Source: Cellvibrionaceae bacterium (GTDB taxonomy: Bacteria > Pseudomonadota > Gammaproteobacteria > Pseudomonadales > Cellvibrionaceae). Taken from it: DNA of 64,000 bases. The stretch lies in the NCBI GenBank assembly GCA_024707385.1, contig JANPZW010000013.1, positions 443,465-507,464 on the forward strand. The letters run 5' to 3'. Below, piece by piece: positions 60,784-64,000 of this stretch (position 1 is its first letter; each line of letters begins with the position of its first letter). The translations under genes and the position numbers were made by a program. Below the pieces are notes generated by a model. It made no database searches and had not been told where the DNA came from. It saw only the letters and a program-made list of their open reading frames with translations.

Positions 60784-61503
60784 CGTAAAGACCACCGACC
60801 ATTTTTTATCAAATATTGTTCGCGCCGGCTCAACGACTGGTATGTGCGCCGTTTTGTCCAACCGCAGTTTGATCACCTGGGTGTTTATCCGATGGTCATC
60901 AAACCACGCTCCTGCGAAATTCACGGCCGGCAAATTTGCGCGGGAAATTATTTGCACTTGATCAGCCATCCGACCAAACCGGTGCGCCTGACAACTTGGT
61001 CGAGCCGCCAGGGAGAGGGATCTATCGAAATAGGGGATTATTGCCTGATCGCACCGGGCGTGGAAATCACTGCGTCGCAGTCGATCCGCATAGGTGCCAA
61101 CAGCATGATCGCGGCGGAGTGTAGCATCAACGATTGCGACTGGCACGGGCTCTACAATCGCACGCGGCCGTTCCGCTGCAGCAAACCGGTAGTACTCGGC
61201 AATAATGTCTGGCTGGGTGCGCGGGTGATTGTGTGCAAGGGCGTGACCATCGGCGATAACAGTGTAATCGGCGCGGGTTCCGTAGTGACTTCGGATATTC
61301 CGCCCAACGTGGTTGCCGCCGGCAATCCCGCGCGCGTGGTCAAGGAACTCAATCCGCGCCGGCGCATGTTGAAGCGCGATTTTTTATTTCGCAAAGGCAA
61401 TTTCTACTGGCAGAACCAAACGCAACTGGACAAATACTTAACGGCGGATAATTCCCTGTGGAAATGGCTGAAGGTTTTAGCCGGTCCCAGCAATCAGGAT
61501 TAA
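60781..61503 (+). CDS. Hexapeptide-repeat acyltransferase (left-handed beta-helix)
   Basis: 240 aa trimeric O- or N-acetyltransferase type. Hexapeptide repeats run from about residue 80 to 190 (IEIGDYCLIAPGVEI, IRIGANSMIAAECSI, VVLGNNVWLGARVIV, VTIGDNSVIGAGSVV), ending in the typical VAAGNPARVVKEL. The catalytic His is probably that in INDCDWHGLY. Start is GTG 60781, as the only nearby ATG (60769) meets a stop after six codons. The acceptor is unknown; such enzymes often acetylate surface polysaccharide. Confidence 0.85.
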   Translation: MRKDHRPFFIKYCSRRLNDWYVRRFVQPQFDHLGVYPMVIKPRSCEIHGRQICAGNYLHLISHPTKPVRLTTWSSRQGEGSIEIGDYCLIAPGVEITASQSIRIGANSMIAAECSINDCDWHGLYNRTRPFRCSKPVVLGNNVWLGARVIVCKGVTIGDNSVIGAGSVVTSDIPPNVVAAGNPARVVKELNPRRRMLKRDFLFRKGNFYWQNQTQLDKYLTADNSLWKWLKVLAGPSNQD

Positions 61504-61515
61504 CAACCGGCCCAT

Positions 61516-62121
61516 TTAAGGCGCGGCGGAAAAATTCTGCCGCGCTGAACGCTCCAGCGCCAAAGACAATTGGTCAACCAGCTGATTGAGCGCAGCGACA
61601 TAAGCTGCATAGGAGCGATCTGCTGGCGCGGCGGTAAAAACTTCGCGCTCGGTGGCCAGCGTGCGGGAACCGAAATCGTCCAGCAGCCGCCATTTCGCCA
61701 CCATTTCAACCGGTTGCCCGAGGGCGCCACCAAACGATTCGATAATCAGCAAAATCTGTTTTTGTGGTTTCGCGCGGGAATCCCACGGGTGCGCCCACAC
61801 GTCGTTGCTCTGCAATTGGCGGCTCAGATTGGTTGCAATCACCCGGCTGAGAGAAAGTTTGGGATCGCCGGCCCATAGATGGCGGTCATCGCTGATGACT
61901 TTATTTTTCTCCACCAGTACCACTTCGCGTTGGCGCCAGAACTCAGGCAATTCCACCGGCCCGACGCCCAGGCCACCAGTAAAAATAAATGGCGCCTCGC
62001 GCACGGGCGCGGTGCTGACAGCAAAGGTGTATCGCTGCGTCTGAGTCGGTGCGGAACTACAGCCGGTCAACAAACTCAGCGCCATACAAAACAGGGCAAA
62101 ACAAAAAAGAGGCCGCATCAA
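61516..62121 (-). CDS. pqiC: Intermembrane transport lipoprotein PqiC
   Basis: Outer-membrane lipoprotein of the Pqi lipid transport system, thought to receive the PqiB needle. 201 aa with a lipoprotein signal (lipobox LLTGC, residues 17-21). The DUF330/ABC-auxiliary pattern is visible: GLGVGPVELPEFWRQREVV near the start of the mature protein and VAALNQLVDQLSLALERSA at its end. It overlaps pqiB by 4 bp (ATGA). Confidence 0.88.
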   Translation of the reverse strand: MMRPLFCFALFCMALSLLTGCSSAPTQTQRYTFAVSTAPVREAPFIFTGGLGVGPVELPEFWRQREVVLVEKNKVISDDRHLWAGDPKLSLSRVIATNLSRQLQSNDVWAHPWDSRAKPQKQILLIIESFGGALGQPVEMVAKWRLLDDFGSRTLATEREVFTAAPADRSYAAYVAALNQLVDQLSLALERSARQNFSAAP

Positions 62122-63733
62122 TCTTCCCCAAAAATCAGTGCATTCGGTTTGCGATTTAATTTTTCACCCAGCCGCTCCATGGTTTCGGCAGCGGACTGTA
62201 CCGCCTGCAACATGGTGCGCAATTCATATTGGGTTTGCGAATCCGGGCTGAGCATCGCATCGGCGGATTGCAGCGTCGCGGTCATATCCCGCATCGCGGC
62301 TTGCGCGTCGCGCATGGTGGCCTCGAGCTGCTCGCTGGCGACGCTGATATTGCCCAGCGTTTTATCCAGTTTGGCAGCGGCATTTTTTTCATCCAACACT
62401 TTCAGCATATTGTTGAGACTGGCGAGACTCTGCGCCAAATCCGTACCCATTTTATCCAGCGGAATCTGGTTGATTTTTTTCGCCAGCGTATTCAGCTGCT
62501 GTTCCAGATCCTCACCGGAGTCATCCACCGTGGGAATTTCCGTATATTGTTCGGAGCGGGTAAAAGTGCCCGGCGCCGGATCGAGGGGAAAACCCAGGTC
62601 GATCATGCGCGAACCGGTGATCAGGCTTGCGGTTTTCAGTTTTGCCCGCAATCCCTTTTGCACCAACTTTTCCAACTGCGTATCGAATTCCTCGCGCGAA
62701 GGTTCGCCATCGGGATCGAGGCGCTGCGGCTCCATGGAAATATAAACATGCAGGCTGTCCGGATGTTTATCCACGGTATGCAATTGCACATCCACCACTT
62801 CACCCACTTTGATACCACGAAATTCCACCGGCGCGCCCTCTTTCAACCCGCGCACGGAATGGCTGAATTTGAGCAGGTAAAAATATTTCAGCGTGTACCG
62901 CTCCTCGATGACGGAATTGCGATCGGTGTACAAATAAAATTGATGGTCGCTGGATGCGCGTTGCGGCGCTTCGAAGCCAACGGTATTCTCAAACGCAATT
63001 CCGCCGTTGATGATCGAAGCGAGTGATCCGACCTCTGCTTTGATGCCCTCAGCTCCTATGCTGACATCAACGCCGCTGACGTTCCAAAAACGGCTGCGCT
63101 GCAATACCAGCTTGTCGTGGGGGCTTCGATGAAAATGCGGATTTCAACATTGTTGCCATTTTCCGCCAGCCGGTAGCTGGTGACCTCGCCCACTTTCAGC
63201 TGGCGAAAATAAACCGGCGAGCCCAGATCGATGGAACGCAGCGAATCCGCCAGCAATACATATTGAGTGCCCTGATCATCGGATTGGATTGCCGGCGGCT
63301 CCGTCAAACCGGTAAACACCCGCTGAAAATCTCCCGGCTTGCCCGGATCCATCACAATATAAATTCCCGAAATTAATGTGCCCAGATTAGAAACACCACT
63401 GGCGCTGACCCGAGGGCTTACCAACCAGAAACGACTGTTTTCACTGAGATGACGACTGACCTGGCGATCGAGCAGGGCGTAGACACGCACTTTGGAAAGA
63501 TCGTCGTTCAAGCGGATTCTGGTGATTTTTCCCACCGGCACGTCTTTCAATCGCACCTGGGTCTGCCCGACCTGAATGCCGTTGGCGTTGTCGAATATCA
63601 ATTCGATTTCCGTGCCCTTTTGCTGGAATGAGCGCAGCGCCAGCCAACCGGCAATGAGCAGTGCCACCAGAGGAACTATCCAAATGGGCGAAATGGAGGG
63701 TGCGGATTTGAGTTGGGCTTTATTCAGCTTCAC
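62118..63733 (-). CDS. pqiB: Intermembrane transport protein PqiB (MCE domains), frameshifted
   Basis: Inner-membrane-anchored MCE protein forming a hollow needle for lipid passage between membranes. About 538 aa once repaired, close to E. coli PqiB. One N-terminal membrane helix (SPIWIVPLVALLIAGWLAL), then three MCE domains: GTEIELIFDNANGIQVGQT, the PVYFRQLKVGEVTSYRL block and APVEFRGIKVGEVVDVQL, and a long C-terminal coiled coil. The GGGGG at 63119-63123 (C run on the coding strand) is one base short; restoring it turns EAPTTSWYC into EAPHDKLVLQRSRFW and joins both frames. Confidence 0.9.
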
Positions 63734-63801
63734 GCCAATCTTCCTATAAGGCGATTGATAAAAGGAAAACGATCAATGGAGCGGATAAACATATCTGCAT
63801 A

Positions 63802-64000
63802 TTATTCACGGGTTAAATTTACTGTGTTGAGCTGCGCAAGCGTGCGTACACGCGCTTCGGCGGGATCGTTTTCTGCGGCGTTGTCCCAGATCAGGCGCGG
63901 ATCAAAATTCTCCGCCGCCAGCATGGTCAGCACCACCACCGCGGCAAAAGGCAAAAGCGCGGCGCCGGGTTCGACCTGGCCTATTAAACCAAACTGCACT
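63802..64000 (-). CDS. pqiA: Intermembrane transport protein PqiA, C-terminal end only
   Basis: The last 65 codons or so of the integral membrane partner of PqiB; the rest lies beyond the window edge. The visible end of a membrane helix (GAALLPFAAVVVLTMLAAENF) followed by DPRLIWD is the typical C-terminus of the PqiA family, with a polar tail after it. Position 68 bp upstream of pqiB in the same direction supports the call. Confidence 0.85.
   Translation of the reverse strand, partial: VQFGLIGQVEPGAALLPFAAVVVLTMLAAENFDPRLIWDNAAENDPAEARVRTLAQLNTVNLTRE

Overview
The window reads as chromosome of a Gram-negative gammaproteobacterium, most like the Pseudomonadales/Cellvibrionales (inference). 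It carries outer-membrane and LPS genes (tolC, msbA, waaA, pqiABC). The run parE–yqiA–cpdA–DUF1249–nudF–thiC–thiD, then tolC, glnE, ilvE, msbA and waaA, matches gene neighbourhoods known from Pseudomonas. The nudE/yrfG–hslR–hslO arrangement is the one known from E. coli. I see no tRNA, rRNA, CRISPR array or insertion sequence.

Layout. 1–11 kb: the end of a cardiolipin-synthase-like phospholipase D gene, then a giant exported protein of about 3,160 aa (minus strand, split by one frameshift). It combines a beta-propeller, a beta-helix, tandem Ig/cadherin-like repeats, an FG-GAP propeller, a GlyGly-CTERM-like segment and a fused beta-barrel. A gene-poor stretch of about 0.8 kb follows. 11–17 kb: two adjacent genes for an ATP-dependent BadF/HgdC-type activase and an HgdB-like reductase component, of unknown substrate. 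17–21 kb: rlmI, gcvH, gcvT and a chemoreceptor without a real periplasmic sensor. 21–25.5 kb: an accessory stretch with a fungal-type cytosine deaminase, a small membrane protein, a murein-endopeptidase-like protein, a papain-like hydrolase overlapping a lipoprotein gene (effector/immunity-like), and a second pair on the opposite strand ending at a REP-like repeat next to parE. 25.5–33.3 kb: minus-strand housekeeping genes; thiD and thiC lie behind a clear TPP riboswitch. 33.5–42.4 kb: plus-strand tolC, glnE, ilvE, msbA, waaA. 42.4–45.4 kb: gspB and gspA for type II secretin assembly. 45.6–50.6 kb: nudE, yrfG, hslR, hslO and a dual GGDEF/EAL protein. 50.7–59.8 kb: an outer-membrane protein and a compact chemotaxis operon (MCP, CheY, STAS, CheA, MCP, CheW, CheR, CheB). 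60–64 kb: a methyltransferase, a hexapeptide acyltransferase and pqiABC.

Two window-wide patterns stand out. First, at least 13 single-base indels, mostly in or beside short homopolymers, break genes that should be intact (thiC, glnE, gspA, nudF, pqiB, yrfG and others). This looks more like residual sequencing or assembly error than mass pseudogenisation, and I annotate those genes as whole units. Second, several gene boundaries carry 16–19 bp tandem repeats made from the gene's own first or last bases (thiD stop, msbA start, the 45.2 kb gene stop, the 60.8 kb gene start). At msbA this creates a chain of three overlapping 8-codon mini-ORFs that ends on the real start codon.
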